Assembly: GCA_943846715.1 (NCBI GenBank)
Contig: OX044356.1
Span: 186,001 to 250,000, forward strand
DNA length: 64,000 nt
Origin: TMED14 sp002378565
GTDB lineage: Bacteria; Bacteroidota; Bacteroidia; Flavobacteriales; Schleiferiaceae
Direction of reading: 5' to 3'
Positions 24,349-34,316 of this stretch are shown here, one piece after another (position 1 is the stretch's first letter; each line of letters starts with the position of its first letter). Under the pieces are notes generated by a model. That model ran no database searches. It was not told the origin of the DNA and saw only the letters and a program-made list of their open reading frames with translations. The position numbers were made by a program, and so were the translations under genes.

Positions 24349-25667
24349 GAGAGTCTAGATTGAAGGTTGGCGATGACTCGAGGGATCTGGCGATCAATGT
24401 CCCCAGCACCTGCGGTTACCATGATGGCCTTGTTATGGCTGGCTAGCCATGCGGCAGCAGTTGCTTCTGTTTGGAGGCTAGCATCCAATGCCTTGCATAT
24501 GACCTCGCTGCGGACGCCTTCAATGGGCAGTTCCCTGGCAGGGTAGATAGGCAACAATGCCAGGTGCTCAATGGATGAAAGCACCTCAATGAAATCCTGC
24601 ATGAAGTCTTGCGTGCGGCTGTATAAATGGGGCTGAAAAAGCATAGCAATCTCGCGACCTGGGTGCAGTTCACGCAGTGAGGTGATTAGCTGTCTTAGCT
24701 CTGTGGGGTGGTGGGCGTAGTCATCCAGGTAAACGACGTCTTCCTGGTTAATGTGCACATCAAAGCGACGCTTAACGCCGGTGAAACTGCTGATGCCTTG
24801 AGCAATGGTTTCAATGCCCATGCCTACGTTCTGTGCCAAGCAGGCAGCCGCAACAGCATTGTCTACATTGTGTCTTCCAGGCATGCCTGCCGTAACGCCT
24901 TGGTATTGCTGATTGCCTAAGATCAAATCAAAAACTTGTCGCCCGTTGGCAATGCGAAGATGCTCTGCGCGATAGGTGTCGCTGGGTTTGCCATAGCCCT
25001 TCCCGCCCAAGCCCAGCACTTCAGGTCCAGTGAACAATGCGCCTTGCACTTTGCTGGCAAAGGCCTCAAAGCCTGCCTGCATGCCTTGTTCGTTGCCGTA
25101 GATATCTAAATGGTCTGCATCGCTGCTTGTGACCACTGCGGCAGTGGGCTTAAGGTGCAAAAAGCTTCGATCAAACTCATCCGCTTCAACCACCATCAGG
25201 TCACTGTCTGCAATCACCGCATTGCTTTGGAAATTGTTAGCAATGCCACCCAAGAAGGCTTGAACAGGCATGCCACCTTGATGCAAAATCCATGCAAGCA
25301 TGGCTGATGTGGTGGTTTTCCCATGGCTACCGGCCACTGCCAGACAAGTGCCTTGATTGGCGATGAGGGCTAGCATCTCAGCGCGTTTGATGACTTGGTG
25401 ATTGCCCTTAATAGCCGCTGCCAGTTGAGGGTGGTTTGAGGGGATGGCTGGTGTGTAGACCACCAAGGCTGCATCGGGAATACCCCATGCGTCCAATTGA
25501 TCATTCAAACGAATGCTGGCACCTTTGTCAGACAAATCCTTGGTGATGGCACTTGATCGGAGGTCATAGCCTGAAACAGTCATGCCTTGCGACAGCGCCC
25601 ATTGCGCCAGCGATGACATACCAATACCGCCAATGCCAATGAAATCAATGTGGGTCCAATTTGTCAT
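24345..25667 (-). CDS. murC: UDP-N-acetylmuramate-L-alanine ligase
   Basis: 440-residue Mur ligase that adds L-alanine to UDP-MurNAc with ATP, the first step of the peptide stem. It starts with the Rossmann-type FIGIGGIGMSSLAQWAL, has the ATP-binding GSHGKTTTSAML, and the central-domain segments VVEADEFDRSFLHLKP and PGRHNVDNAVAAACL. The C-terminal domain contains DDYAHHPTELRQLI. Overlaps with murG and ftsQ are four bases each. Confidence 0.97.
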   Translation of the reverse strand: MTNWTHIDFIGIGGIGMSSLAQWALSQGMTVSGYDLRSSAITKDLSDKGASIRLNDQLDAWGIPDAALVVYTPAIPSNHPQLAAAIKGNHQVIKRAEMLALIANQGTCLAVAGSHGKTTTSAMLAWILHQGGMPVQAFLGGIANNFQSNAVIADSDLMVVEADEFDRSFLHLKPTAAVVTSSDADHLDIYGNEQGMQAGFEAFASKVQGALFTGPEVLGLGGKGYGKPSDTYRAEHLRIANGRQVFDLILGNQQYQGVTAGMPGRHNVDNAVAAACLAQNVGMGIETIAQGISSFTGVKRRFDVHINQEDVVYLDDYAHHPTELRQLITSLRELHPGREIAMLFQPHLYSRTQDFMQDFIEVLSSIEHLALLPIYPARELPIEGVRSEVICKALDASLQTEATAAAWLASHNKAIMVTAGAGDIDRQIPRVIANLQSRLS

Positions 25668-26776
25668 GACAGCAAGCCTTCCAATTGTTGAACAATGGAG
25701 TTGGAGGCATGGGGTTTTGCCAAGCGCAATGCAGCAGAACGGAGGCCGTCCAAAGCTGCTGAATCCGCCAGCAATTCCATGACCATGTTGCCTAGGCCAT
25801 CCACGTCATTCTCTGGCAGCAACAAGGCAGCACCTTGCTCTGATAAGCTTCTTGCATTGTGGCTCTGGTGATCCTCCGCCACATTGGGGGAAGGGATCAA
25901 GATGGCGGCGGCGGCCACAGCAGCCAACTCGCTCAAGGTACCAGCTCCGGCACGTGAGATGATGACATCAGCGGCGCGGTAGGCGGTAGGCATGTCCTTA
26001 AGGAAGGCCTTGAGTTGACGACCTGATTGCTGTGGCAGTCGCTGACTGAGATCTTCATGGTAAAACTTGCCGCACTGCCACAGGATTTGATGACCGGCGG
26101 CCAGCCACAGGGATTCAGAGGCTTCAACCGCTTGGTTGATGGCGCGAGCCCCTTGGCTGCCGCCAAGAACCAGCACCAAAGCTTTGTCAGGATCCAATCC
26201 CATGGTGGTTTTAGCCTCAGATCGCATAGCTGGGGTGCAAGGTTGATCGGCCATGGCTGCGATGGCAGGACGGATGGGGTTGCCACTGAAGTGAATGCGT
26301 TCTGACGGAAAAACCTTCTCCATGCCGGGGTAGGCCACACAAATCGACTGTGCCTTGGCAGCAAGCATGCGGTTGGTCTTGCCAGCAAAGCTGTTTTGCT
26401 CCTGAATCAGGGTGGGAATGCCCATCAGTTGCGCCACTTTGAGAGTTGGGCCTGAAACATAGCCCCCAGTCCCAACCACCGCATGGGGCTTGAAGGAACG
26501 GATGATTTGCCACACAGACCACAGGCTCTTGACCAGCTTGAAGGGCAGACTCAGGTTTTTGTGCATGGCCTTGCGTTGAAATCCAGCAATGGGGATGCCA
26601 GTGATGGGGTAGCCTGCGTCGGGGACCATGTGCATTTCCATGCGGCCTAAAGCCCCCACAAAGGCAATTTCAGCCTTGGGGTGGCGTTGCGCAATGGCAT
26701 GAGCAATGCTGATGGCAGGGTAGATGTGCCCGCCGGTGCCACCACCTGAAATCAAGATGCGAAGGGACTCAGTCAT
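25664..26776 (-). CDS. murG: Lipid II synthase MurG (GlcNAc transferase)
   Basis: 370-residue peripheral-membrane glycosyltransferase that adds GlcNAc to lipid I, giving lipid II. ISGGGTGGHIYPAISIA is the N-terminal glycine loop, VGTGGYVSGPTLKVAQLMG and LIQEQNSFAGKTNRML follow, and the UDP-GlcNAc site has LVLGGSQGARAIN and SRAGAGTLSELAA. I chose the ATG at 26776 (MTESLRILISGG), which overlaps ftsW by eight bases; an ATG twenty codons upstream would overlap it far more. Confidence 0.96.
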   Translation of the reverse strand: MTESLRILISGGGTGGHIYPAISIAHAIAQRHPKAEIAFVGALGRMEMHMVPDAGYPITGIPIAGFQRKAMHKNLSLPFKLVKSLWSVWQIIRSFKPHAVVGTGGYVSGPTLKVAQLMGIPTLIQEQNSFAGKTNRMLAAKAQSICVAYPGMEKVFPSERIHFSGNPIRPAIAAMADQPCTPAMRSEAKTTMGLDPDKALVLVLGGSQGARAINQAVEASESLWLAAGHQILWQCGKFYHEDLSQRLPQQSGRQLKAFLKDMPTAYRAADVIISRAGAGTLSELAAVAAAAILIPSPNVAEDHQSHNARSLSEQGAALLLPENDVDGLGNMVMELLADSAALDGLRSAALRLAKPHASNSIVQQLEGLLS

Positions 26777-27941
26777 GATTTCCAAATGCTTCAAGTGCGT
26801 CCAAATCGTTTGCCATGGCTTCATCCATGTCTTCATCGGCAGTCAAGCCCTCACCATGTCCGCGGCTGACAGCAAGGATCACGCCGACAGCCAGGCAAGT
26901 CATCCAAATAGAGGATCCGCCTGCGCTCACAAGAGGAAGTGTTTGCCCTGTTACTGGGAAAAGTCCCACAGCCACAGCCATGTTCACCATGGCTTGGAAG
27001 GCAATGGAAAAACTCAACCCCATGACCACCAATCGGCCAAATGCATCCTTTGCTCGGGTGGCTACCCGCACGGAGGCGAGCATGAACCAGACATACATCA
27101 TGACCACAATGCCGCCGCCGATCATGCCAAATTCCTCAACAATCAGGGCGTAGATGAAGTCAGAATCCTTCTGAGGCAGAAAATGCTTGTGCAAACCCCT
27201 TCCAGGGCCCATGCCGGTGATGCCACCTTCAGCGATGGCTGTTTGTGCCATGTTTTTTTGGTAGTTGCCTCCATCATCCCCGCCACCAAAGGTTTCAATG
27301 CGACTGACCCAGGTGTCTACCCTGTTAGGGAAAGCGTCTGGGAAGGCCTTTGCTGCTAAGAGAAATAAGACGAAAACCACGAGGGCAATGCCAACCATTT
27401 TAGCACTTTCCTTCAAGGGGAATCCCCCCAGGGTCATCAAGACCAAAGCGTTGAAAAAGATCAAGGCAGTGGTGGATAGGTTGGCCGGAAGAACCAAGCC
27501 ACACACCACAATGATGGCCCAATAGAATCGCTTGAATAGGGTTTTGAATGACCAATCGCCGTTGTGCTTAGCCAGGCGGCTGGCCAGAAAAATCAGCAAG
27601 GATACATTGGCCAATGCAGAGGGCTGGAAGGAGAAGCCAAAGAGGTAGATCCACCGGTTGGCATTAGTCCCGCCCATGGTCTGCCCTTTGATCATGGTTA
27701 AGGCCAGCAAGCCAATGGAGAAAAACAAAAGGAGTTTAGACAACTGCCCGATCAATCGGTAGGGCATGCGGTGCACCGCAAGCATGATTAATAGACCCAT
27801 GGCCAGGTGCATGAAGTGTGAGCCAATGCTGCTGGCAGAGTATACGGGCATAAAGGAGAAGGCAGCCAGCACCAGGCAGATCACCCAAATTTGGGTGCTG
27901 CCCTGGAAGGGGTCCTTGATCCATGTTGCCCGTTGCTTCAT
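26769..27941 (-). CDS. ftsW: Lipid II polymerase FtsW (SEDS family)
   Basis: 390-residue polytopic membrane protein with about ten helices. FtsW polymerises septal glycan from lipid II with its partner penicillin-binding protein. Family marks include GTNANRWIYLFGFSFQPSALANVSLL (first conserved loop), MGPGRGLHKHFLPQKDSDFIYALIVEEFGM and the late GQTLPLVSAGGSSIW. The C-terminal tail is acidic. ATGA-type overlap with murD upstream and eight bases with murG downstream. Confidence 0.96.
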   Translation of the reverse strand: MKQRATWIKDPFQGSTQIWVICLVLAAFSFMPVYSASSIGSHFMHLAMGLLIMLAVHRMPYRLIGQLSKLLLFFSIGLLALTMIKGQTMGGTNANRWIYLFGFSFQPSALANVSLLIFLASRLAKHNGDWSFKTLFKRFYWAIIVVCGLVLPANLSTTALIFFNALVLMTLGGFPLKESAKMVGIALVVFVLFLLAAKAFPDAFPNRVDTWVSRIETFGGGDDGGNYQKNMAQTAIAEGGITGMGPGRGLHKHFLPQKDSDFIYALIVEEFGMIGGGIVVMMYVWFMLASVRVATRAKDAFGRLVVMGLSFSIAFQAMVNMAVAVGLFPVTGQTLPLVSAGGSSIWMTCLAVGVILAVSRGHGEGLTADEDMDEAMANDLDALEAFGNHD

Positions 27942-29284
27942 AGCTGGCGCACTTGCAGTTTGAATTGATCGCCACGGTCTTCGTAGCTGGTGAAAAGGTC
28001 AAAGCTTGCACAGCAAGGTGACAGGAGTACATTATCCCCTTTTTCTGCCAGTTGGTAAGCGTATTTCACGGCATCAACCATGTTGTCTGCCTCAGAAAAG
28101 AAGGGTACGCGCTCAGCAAAGGCCGTGCGAATGGCTTTCAAGTCACTGCCAATGGCCACGATGCCTTTCACATGGCGTTCCACCAATTTGAACAGTTCAC
28201 TGTAGTCATTGCCTTTGTCGACACCGCCAACAATCCATACCGTTGGTGCCTTCATGCTTTCGATGGCATAATAGGTGGCATTCACATTGGTGGCCTTGGA
28301 GTCATTGATGAAGTGGATGCCATGGATATGGCCCACAGACTCCATCCGGTGTGCCAGGTTGTCAAAATGTGCCAAGGTCTCACGGACCATGTCATTTCTG
28401 ACCTGTAAAAGCCTTGCGGAAAGCCCTGCTGCAAGAGCATTGCTAGTGTTGTGTTTGCCTTGTAAGGCGAGTTGTTCGATAGTCATGATGTCGTTGTCTG
28501 AGGTTTGAATGCGGTAGCTGTCGCCTAGGGGGTAGGCACCCACAGCAGGAATGGGTTGGGGCTCATTTCGGTAAATAGGGTAGGTGGTCGCCTTAACCCG
28601 TTGGAGTTCTGATAAGATCAAGGGGTCTTGTGCATCGTAGAGGAAGGCATCACTGGCCATCTGGTGCTTGGTGACCTGGAATTTCGCATCCACATAGGCT
28701 TCCATGCTGCCATGGCGGTCCATGTGGTCCGGGGTGATGTTGGTGAGAATGGCGATATCTGGACGGAAGCTGGGGCAGTCCTCCAGTTGGAAACTACTCA
28801 CCTCAAGGACGTAGATGTCTACGCCAGACTCCATCATCAAGCGACCAGCACCGGTTCCGATGTTGCCGCCCACCCGAACTGAAGCCCCTGATTTCTCTAA
28901 AATATGGCCCAGCCACGTCGTGACGGTGGTCTTGCCGTTGGAGCCTGTAATGGCCACCAATTGGCTGCCCTCAGGCTTAGATCGGTAGGCCAGCTCAATG
29001 TCAGACCAGATGGGTAAGTGCTGCTCTCTTAATGCCAACACAACAGCTGCATCTTGTGGGATGCCCGGGCTTTTGATGACCACATCGGCCTTGCTCAGGC
29101 GCTCAAGGTCATGACCATTCTCTTCAAAGGGAATGTTGTTGGACTGCAGTTCGCTCCGGTAATGGGCTTGGATTTCACCATGGTCTGAAATGAAGACCTC
29201 AGAGCCATGCCATTTGGCAAGCAAAGCTGAAGCCACACCAGCTTCTCCGCCACCCAGAATTGCGACACTTTGTGGAATGCTCAT
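27938..29284 (-). CDS. murD: UDP-MurNAc-L-Ala-D-glutamate ligase
   Basis: 448-residue Mur ligase that adds D-glutamate to UDP-MurNAc-L-Ala. Key motifs are SVAILGGGEAGVASALLA, the P-loop ITGSNGKTTVTTWL, NITPDHMDRHGSMEAYV and the C-terminal FINDSKATNVNATYYAIE. I chose the ATG at 29284 (MSIPQSVAILGG), which overlaps the mraY stop as ATGA; the longer frame would add eighteen residues that read inside mraY. Confidence 0.96.
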   Translation of the reverse strand: MSIPQSVAILGGGEAGVASALLAKWHGSEVFISDHGEIQAHYRSELQSNNIPFEENGHDLERLSKADVVIKSPGIPQDAAVVLALREQHLPIWSDIELAYRSKPEGSQLVAITGSNGKTTVTTWLGHILEKSGASVRVGGNIGTGAGRLMMESGVDIYVLEVSSFQLEDCPSFRPDIAILTNITPDHMDRHGSMEAYVDAKFQVTKHQMASDAFLYDAQDPLILSELQRVKATTYPIYRNEPQPIPAVGAYPLGDSYRIQTSDNDIMTIEQLALQGKHNTSNALAAGLSARLLQVRNDMVRETLAHFDNLAHRMESVGHIHGIHFINDSKATNVNATYYAIESMKAPTVWIVGGVDKGNDYSELFKLVERHVKGIVAIGSDLKAIRTAFAERVPFFSEADNMVDAVKYAYQLAEKGDNVLLSPCCASFDLFTSYEDRGDQFKLQVRQL

Positions 29285-30507
29285 CTCAGTTTGAGTGTGA
29301 TCAGGGTGAAAATGGCCAAGAAGATGCCAATGATCCAAAATCGAATGACGATTTTGGATTCATGGTAGCCCTTCTTCTGGTAATGGTGATGCAAGGGAGA
29401 CATCAAGAAAATGCGCTTGCCTGTTCCTGTGCGCTTTCTGCTGTATTTGAAATAACTGACTTGCAGGATGACCGACAGGTTTTCCACCAGGAATACCCCT
29501 GCCAGGATAGGAATCAGCATTTCCTTTCTGACAGCAAAGGCAAAGACAGCAATGATGGCACCAATGGCTAAGCTGCCAGTGTCACCCATGAAGACTTGCG
29601 CGGGGTAGGTGTTGTACCAAAGGAAGCCAATGCAGGCACCCAAGAAAGCGGCGGCAAAGACCACCAATTCACCTGAAAGCGGGATGTACATGATGTCTAG
29701 GTAGCTGGCAAAGACCACAGAACCACTGACGTAGGCTAGAACGGCTAGGGTAAAGGCCATGATGGCAGAGGTGCCTCCGGCCAGGCCGTCCAAACCATCA
29801 GTGAGGTTAGCTCCGTTGCTGACGGCTGTGATGATGAAAACGACCACCAAGACAAAAAGCCAAACGCCAAGATCGGGGCTGATCCAGTTCAACACATCCG
29901 CGTAATCCAAGGTGGCATTCTTCACGAAGGGGACGGTGGTTTTCAGGCTGTTCTCTGTGGCGCCAAACAGGGGCAGGTCATTGGATTGTTGGCCATGAAG
30001 GGCGATGCGTTCAGTGACAGGGATTTCCTCCTTGAGACTGACATCGGGATGGAAGGCCAGGGTCAGACCGACAATAAGACCCAGTGAAATTTGGCCCAAT
30101 ACCTTGAACCATCCGCGCAAGCCTTGCTTGTTCTTTTTGTAGACCTTGATGTAGTCATCTGCAAAGCCAATGCCGCCCATCCATAGGGTGGTCAACAGCA
30201 GCAATTGAATGTAAATGTTGGTCAAGTCTGCCACCAGCAACACCGGCACCACAATGGCGCCAAGGATGATGATGCCACCCATGGTTGGGGTGCCACTCTT
30301 TTCAAGCTGACCTTCTAGGCCAAGGTCACGAATGCTTTCGCCTGCCTGTGCCTTGCGAAGGATGGCAATGAGCTTGCCTCCAAAAACCAGGCTGATTGTC
30401 AGGGCAATCATGATGGCCAATCCTGCACGGAAGGTTAAAAACTGCCAGAGACCTGTGCCAGGCAAGTCCATGTGTTGATCCAAGTAAGTGAATAGTTGGT
30501 AAAGCAT
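29281..30507 (-). CDS. mraY: Phospho-MurNAc-pentapeptide transferase MraY
   Basis: 408-residue integral membrane enzyme that moves phospho-MurNAc-pentapeptide onto undecaprenyl phosphate, giving lipid I. It shows GTPTMGGIIILGAI, the catalytic Asp pair in GFADDYIKV, NLTDGLDGLAGGTSA with metal-binding aspartate, and FMGDTGSLAIGA. A periplasmic insert (about 155-205) is present, as in other Bacteroidota. Ten helices are expected. The ATG overlaps the murE stop by one base. Confidence 0.97.
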   Translation of the reverse strand: MLYQLFTYLDQHMDLPGTGLWQFLTFRAGLAIMIALTISLVFGGKLIAILRKAQAGESIRDLGLEGQLEKSGTPTMGGIIILGAIVVPVLLVADLTNIYIQLLLLTTLWMGGIGFADDYIKVYKKNKQGLRGWFKVLGQISLGLIVGLTLAFHPDVSLKEEIPVTERIALHGQQSNDLPLFGATENSLKTTVPFVKNATLDYADVLNWISPDLGVWLFVLVVVFIITAVSNGANLTDGLDGLAGGTSAIMAFTLAVLAYVSGSVVFASYLDIMYIPLSGELVVFAAAFLGACIGFLWYNTYPAQVFMGDTGSLAIGAIIAVFAFAVRKEMLIPILAGVFLVENLSVILQVSYFKYSRKRTGTGKRIFLMSPLHHHYQKKGYHESKIVIRFWIIGIFLAIFTLITLKLR

Positions 30508-31970
30508 TAGCCATGAATGGATTGAAGGTTGTTTTTAAGGTGTTGCACGTCATCAAAGTTGTGCTTGATCCCTTGTATGTTTTGGGTGGTTTCATGCCCT
30601 TTGCCCGCAACAAGAATGAGGTCACCTGGTCGGGCTTGCTGGCAGGCCAGTTTGATGGCTTCTGCACGATCAGCCATGGTGATGGCCTTGCGCTTGAGCA
30701 CCGCGTCCAGCCCTTGTTCCATGTCGTGTAAAATGGCTTGCGGGTCTTCTGTTCGCGGGTTGTCTGATGTGAGGATGCTGTAGTCGCTTTCACTGGCAGC
30801 AATGAGCGCCATCTGTGATCGCTTGCCCTTGTCGCGGTCGCCGCCGCAGCCAATCACTGTGATGATGCGTTGATTGCCCTGTCGGAGCTCTTTCAAGGTT
30901 GACAGGACATTATCCAAGGCATCTGGCGTGTGCGCATAATCCACAATCCCCATGATGGACTTGGGGCCCATCACGCGTTGAAAACGCCCGCGAACCCCTT
31001 GCAGAGCACTCAAAGATTGCAAGGCATCGCTGTCGACCATTCCAAGCAAATTGCAGCAGCCAAAGATGGCGGTGGCATTGTAAGCATTGAATCTCCCAAT
31101 GATTTGAAGCCAGCATTCCCTGGTGTTGATGCTGATCAGGGTGCCACTGACCAAGCTTTCAAGGATTTTGGTTTTGTAGGTGGCTGGTCGCTCAAGTGCA
31201 TAGGTGAAGTGACGGGCTTTGCAGTCAAGCAGCATGGTTTCGCCGTGCTTGTCATCCAAGTTGACCAAGGCAAAAGCATCTGAAGGCAGCTGATCGAACA
31301 ACCGCTTTTTGATTGCCACATACTCATCCATGTCAGCATGGTAATCCAAGTGATCCCTGCTGATGTTGGTGAACAATGCACCAGCGAAGTGGATGCCATG
31401 GCTGCGCTCTTGTGCCAACCCATGTGAACTGACTTCCATGAAGGCCACCTTGCAGCCAGCTGTGACCATGGCAGCCAGGTGCGACTGAATGTCCCAGGCA
31501 TCGGGGGTGGTATGTGTAGCGGGCAATTGCTCGTTGTGAATGTGCACCGAAATCGTGGAGAGCAGGCCAGACTTGATGCCTGAATCCATGTACAGTTTGT
31601 GCAAAAGGGTGGCAACTGTGGTTTTGCCATTGGTGCCTGTGACGCCAACAACCTGCAAGTCTTTGGAGGGGTTGCCATGCCAATTGGCTGCCAGCATGGC
31701 GTAGGCGCGATGGCTGTTGACCACCTGAATCACCGTGACGCCATCGGGAATGCTTGATGGCATGCTTTCACAGAGAATGGCGCAGGCACCATCTTGAATG
31801 GCTCCCTCAATGAAGGCATGGCCATCAATTTGAACCCCTTGTCGCGCAATGAATAGGGAATCACGCCTGATTTGCCTGGAATCTGCCGTCATGGACTGGA
31901 TGGCTACGTTGTCTTGCCCATGGATCTGAATGGGGTCAATGCCTTGCAATAAGCGATTCAAGAGCTTCAT
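30507..31970 (-). CDS. murE: UDP-MurNAc-tripeptide ligase, meso-diaminopimelate type
   Basis: 487-residue Mur ligase for the third stem residue. The P-loop is VTGTNGKTTVATLL, and NISRDHLDYHADMDEYVAIK is the central Mur pattern. The C-terminal domain carries LTSDNPRTEDPQAI; the DNPR motif marks enzymes that use meso-diaminopimelate rather than lysine, so this organism's wall is predicted to be the DAP type. Four-base overlap with ftsI upstream. Confidence 0.97.
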   Translation of the reverse strand: MKLLNRLLQGIDPIQIHGQDNVAIQSMTADSRQIRRDSLFIARQGVQIDGHAFIEGAIQDGACAILCESMPSSIPDGVTVIQVVNSHRAYAMLAANWHGNPSKDLQVVGVTGTNGKTTVATLLHKLYMDSGIKSGLLSTISVHIHNEQLPATHTTPDAWDIQSHLAAMVTAGCKVAFMEVSSHGLAQERSHGIHFAGALFTNISRDHLDYHADMDEYVAIKKRLFDQLPSDAFALVNLDDKHGETMLLDCKARHFTYALERPATYKTKILESLVSGTLISINTRECWLQIIGRFNAYNATAIFGCCNLLGMVDSDALQSLSALQGVRGRFQRVMGPKSIMGIVDYAHTPDALDNVLSTLKELRQGNQRIITVIGCGGDRDKGKRSQMALIAASESDYSILTSDNPRTEDPQAILHDMEQGLDAVLKRKAITMADRAEAIKLACQQARPGDLILVAGKGHETTQNIQGIKHNFDDVQHLKNNLQSIHG

Positions 31971-33985
31971 CCGAGGGTCAGTTTGATGGGTGATTTCACA
32001 CGCTGTCCAGCGGGGGTAGACTGTTGTTTCACAAGGCCGATGCCATTGAGTTTCACGTCAATGCCATGGCTTTCTAAAAGGGCCATGGCAGCCTTAGCTG
32101 TCCACTGATTAAGGTTAGGCATCTGTCCGCTTGCCAGGGCGATTTCTGCCTGCTGAATGACCTGCGTTTCCTGTTGTTGACGCTGTTTTGCTTTGGTCTC
32201 AATGCCTGTTGCCCAATACCCACCTTCTGGGGACACCTGGCGAGCCTGCATCCGATTCACGGCCAATGCGATCTCCTTGAATACGGGTCCCGCGACAATG
32301 GCGCCGTAATAGCCAGTGGATTTCTCTGGTCGATTGACCACCACCACGCAGGCGTATTGCGGATCTTCCGATGGGAAATAGCCAGCAAACGACGCTTGGT
32401 AACCCAAGGTTTCCTTATCCCAGTACTCCAATTGACTGGTTCCTGTTTTGCCTGAAATGCTGACTTCTTCATTGCTCAATTGCTCGCCAGTCCCGCGTGT
32501 GACCGCATGGTGAAGGATGGTTTGAATTTGCTTGAGTGTTGACTTGGACGCAATGCTTGGGTGCAAGACCTCTACGTCAGAGCGATCGGTGATTTGGCCG
32601 CGGTAGCGAACAGCCTCCCACAGGGTGGGTCTGACCATGATGCCATCATTGGCAATGGCATTGTAAAAGGTTAATGTTTGCAACGGCGTGCATTCTATGC
32701 CGTAGCCAAACATCATCCAGGGCAATGTCGTGCCATACCAATTGTCATCCTCTGTTGTTGGGATCTTAGGCTTCTGTTCTCCTTTGATTTCAATGTCTGT
32801 TCGCTTGTCAAGGCCCATTCGGTAGAGGCGATCAATGAAGGCTTTTGGCTGGCTTTTGTAATGGGGGTAGAGGGCTTTCACAATGCCCGTGTTGGATGAT
32901 AGCTCCAATGCCCGCGCCACGGAAATGTTTCCGTAACCCCCACTGCCATTGTACTTCCAGTTGGAGTCTTTGATTTTTTTGTTGTAGATGGTGTGCAGAC
33001 CACCGGTGGTGTTTACCATGGTGGCTGTGTCAATGACTCCATCTTCAAGGGCCACCATCAAAGCTGCAACCTTGAATGTGGATCCAGGCTCTGTCCGCTC
33101 CCAAACTGCGTAATTGATCAGCTCTCGGTAGTTGCTGTCTTGCTCGGTTTTCCCCAGATTAACAATGGCTTTGATCTTGCCAGTTTTAACCTCCATCAAC
33201 ACGGCGCAGCCGTGATTGGCGCGGTGCCGTCTGAGGGATTTAAGCAGGGCGCGGTGTGCCACATCCTGCATCCGGGTGTCAATGGTGGTGATCAAGTCAG
33301 AACCATTCACGGGGTCTGACGTGAACTGGCTTTCCATAGGCTTCCAATGGGCGCCAGCTAACTGCTGCATCCATCGTTTGCCGTCATGCCCGCGAAGCAC
33401 CTCATTGAACGAAGCCTCCAAGCCTACCATTGCATCACTTCGCGAGTACCCAATGGTTCGAGCTGCCAACCCTTTTAAGGGAATAAGTCGATTGGGCTTC
33501 ACAGACTTCACTAGACCTGTGACAAAGCGGTCGCCCTTGAACAAGGCAGATGTGGCAATGGTCCGGTACTCTGAATAGGTCAGGTTTTTCGCAATCAGGA
33601 TGTAGCGTTTTTTAGCGGCATGCTGTGAACGAAGGAAGGCCCTCCATTCCCTTGCATTGCGCTTGGGTTCCACCTGAGCCAATATGTCAGCTGTGGCAGA
33701 TATACCCTGGCTGAGTTGATCCGCTGACACCACCTTGCTGTCCCAGTGAATGGTGTAGGCAGGCATGGACGTGGCAAGCAGCAAGCCATCGCTTGAGTAG
33801 ATGTTTCCGCGGCTGGCTTCAATGGTGCGTTCCTGGATGATACGCTCACGGGCTTTCGCGATCAGGTCGGGCCCCATCACCACGGAGACGTGGTAAAGTT
33901 TAGCAAGGACCCCAATGGCCATCAGCAAAATGATGGCTGTGAATACCGCCATCCATTGCCGCCCTTTCCCAGCTGACTTATTCAT
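31967..33985 (-). CDS. ftsI: Division transpeptidase FtsI/PBP3 with PASTA domain
   Basis: 672-residue class B penicillin-binding protein that crosslinks septal wall. One N-terminal helix (WMAVFTAIILLMAIGVLA), a pedestal domain (EASRGNIYSSDGLLLATS), and a transpeptidase with EPGSTFKVAAL (SxxK serine), ELSSNTG (SxN) and SGKTGTSQ (KTG). The last 60 residues form a PASTA domain, an add-on usual in Bacteroidota. I chose the ATG at 33985 (MNKSAGKGRQ), overlapping the ftsL-like gene by eight bases; a further upstream ATG adds twelve residues. Confidence 0.95.
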   Translation of the reverse strand: MNKSAGKGRQWMAVFTAIILLMAIGVLAKLYHVSVVMGPDLIAKARERIIQERTIEASRGNIYSSDGLLLATSMPAYTIHWDSKVVSADQLSQGISATADILAQVEPKRNAREWRAFLRSQHAAKKRYILIAKNLTYSEYRTIATSALFKGDRFVTGLVKSVKPNRLIPLKGLAARTIGYSRSDAMVGLEASFNEVLRGHDGKRWMQQLAGAHWKPMESQFTSDPVNGSDLITTIDTRMQDVAHRALLKSLRRHRANHGCAVLMEVKTGKIKAIVNLGKTEQDSNYRELINYAVWERTEPGSTFKVAALMVALEDGVIDTATMVNTTGGLHTIYNKKIKDSNWKYNGSGGYGNISVARALELSSNTGIVKALYPHYKSQPKAFIDRLYRMGLDKRTDIEIKGEQKPKIPTTEDDNWYGTTLPWMMFGYGIECTPLQTLTFYNAIANDGIMVRPTLWEAVRYRGQITDRSDVEVLHPSIASKSTLKQIQTILHHAVTRGTGEQLSNEEVSISGKTGTSQLEYWDKETLGYQASFAGYFPSEDPQYACVVVVNRPEKSTGYYGAIVAGPVFKEIALAVNRMQARQVSPEGGYWATGIETKAKQRQQQETQVIQQAEIALASGQMPNLNQWTAKAAMALLESHGIDVKLNGIGLVKQQSTPAGQRVKSPIKLTLG

Positions 33986-34316
33986 GGTTAATGATTTGAA
34001 TGGGTGCTTTGTCTGCTGCAATCAGGCCCAATGATTTGGTTCTGCGCTTGACGGAACTTTCCGTGCCCATGGTCATCAGGGATGAAAGCGACTCCAAGTA
34101 CTCAGATTCCAATTCATCATAGGTGACCTTCAACTCATCGATATGCGTCACGTTGTCCTCAGCGTGGTGGGCGCCATAAATAGCAAGCAGAGAGAGCAGG
34201 ACCAAGTAGCCAGCAAAAGGCAGGTTACGGAGCACCAGGGGATGCCCCCAGAATCCACCCCGCAAGATCTCTTTTACCGCCCGGCTTGATTGCTTGATTC
34301 GTTGTTTCAGCCCCAT
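33978..34316 (-). CDS. ftsL: FtsL-like divisome protein
   Basis: 112-residue small bitopic protein. A single helix (NLPFAGYLVLLSLLAIYGAH) is followed by a predicted coiled-coil stretch (IDELKVTYDELESEYLESLS). This matches the size and topology of FtsL, which with FtsB and FtsQ activates the FtsWI synthase. Sequence conservation is poor in this family, so the call rests on topology and position between rsmH and ftsI. It overlaps rsmH by ten bases. Confidence 0.85.
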   Translation of the reverse strand: MGLKQRIKQSSRAVKEILRGGFWGHPLVLRNLPFAGYLVLLSLLAIYGAHHAEDNVTHIDELKVTYDELESEYLESLSSLMTMGTESSVKRRTKSLGLIAADKAPIQIINHE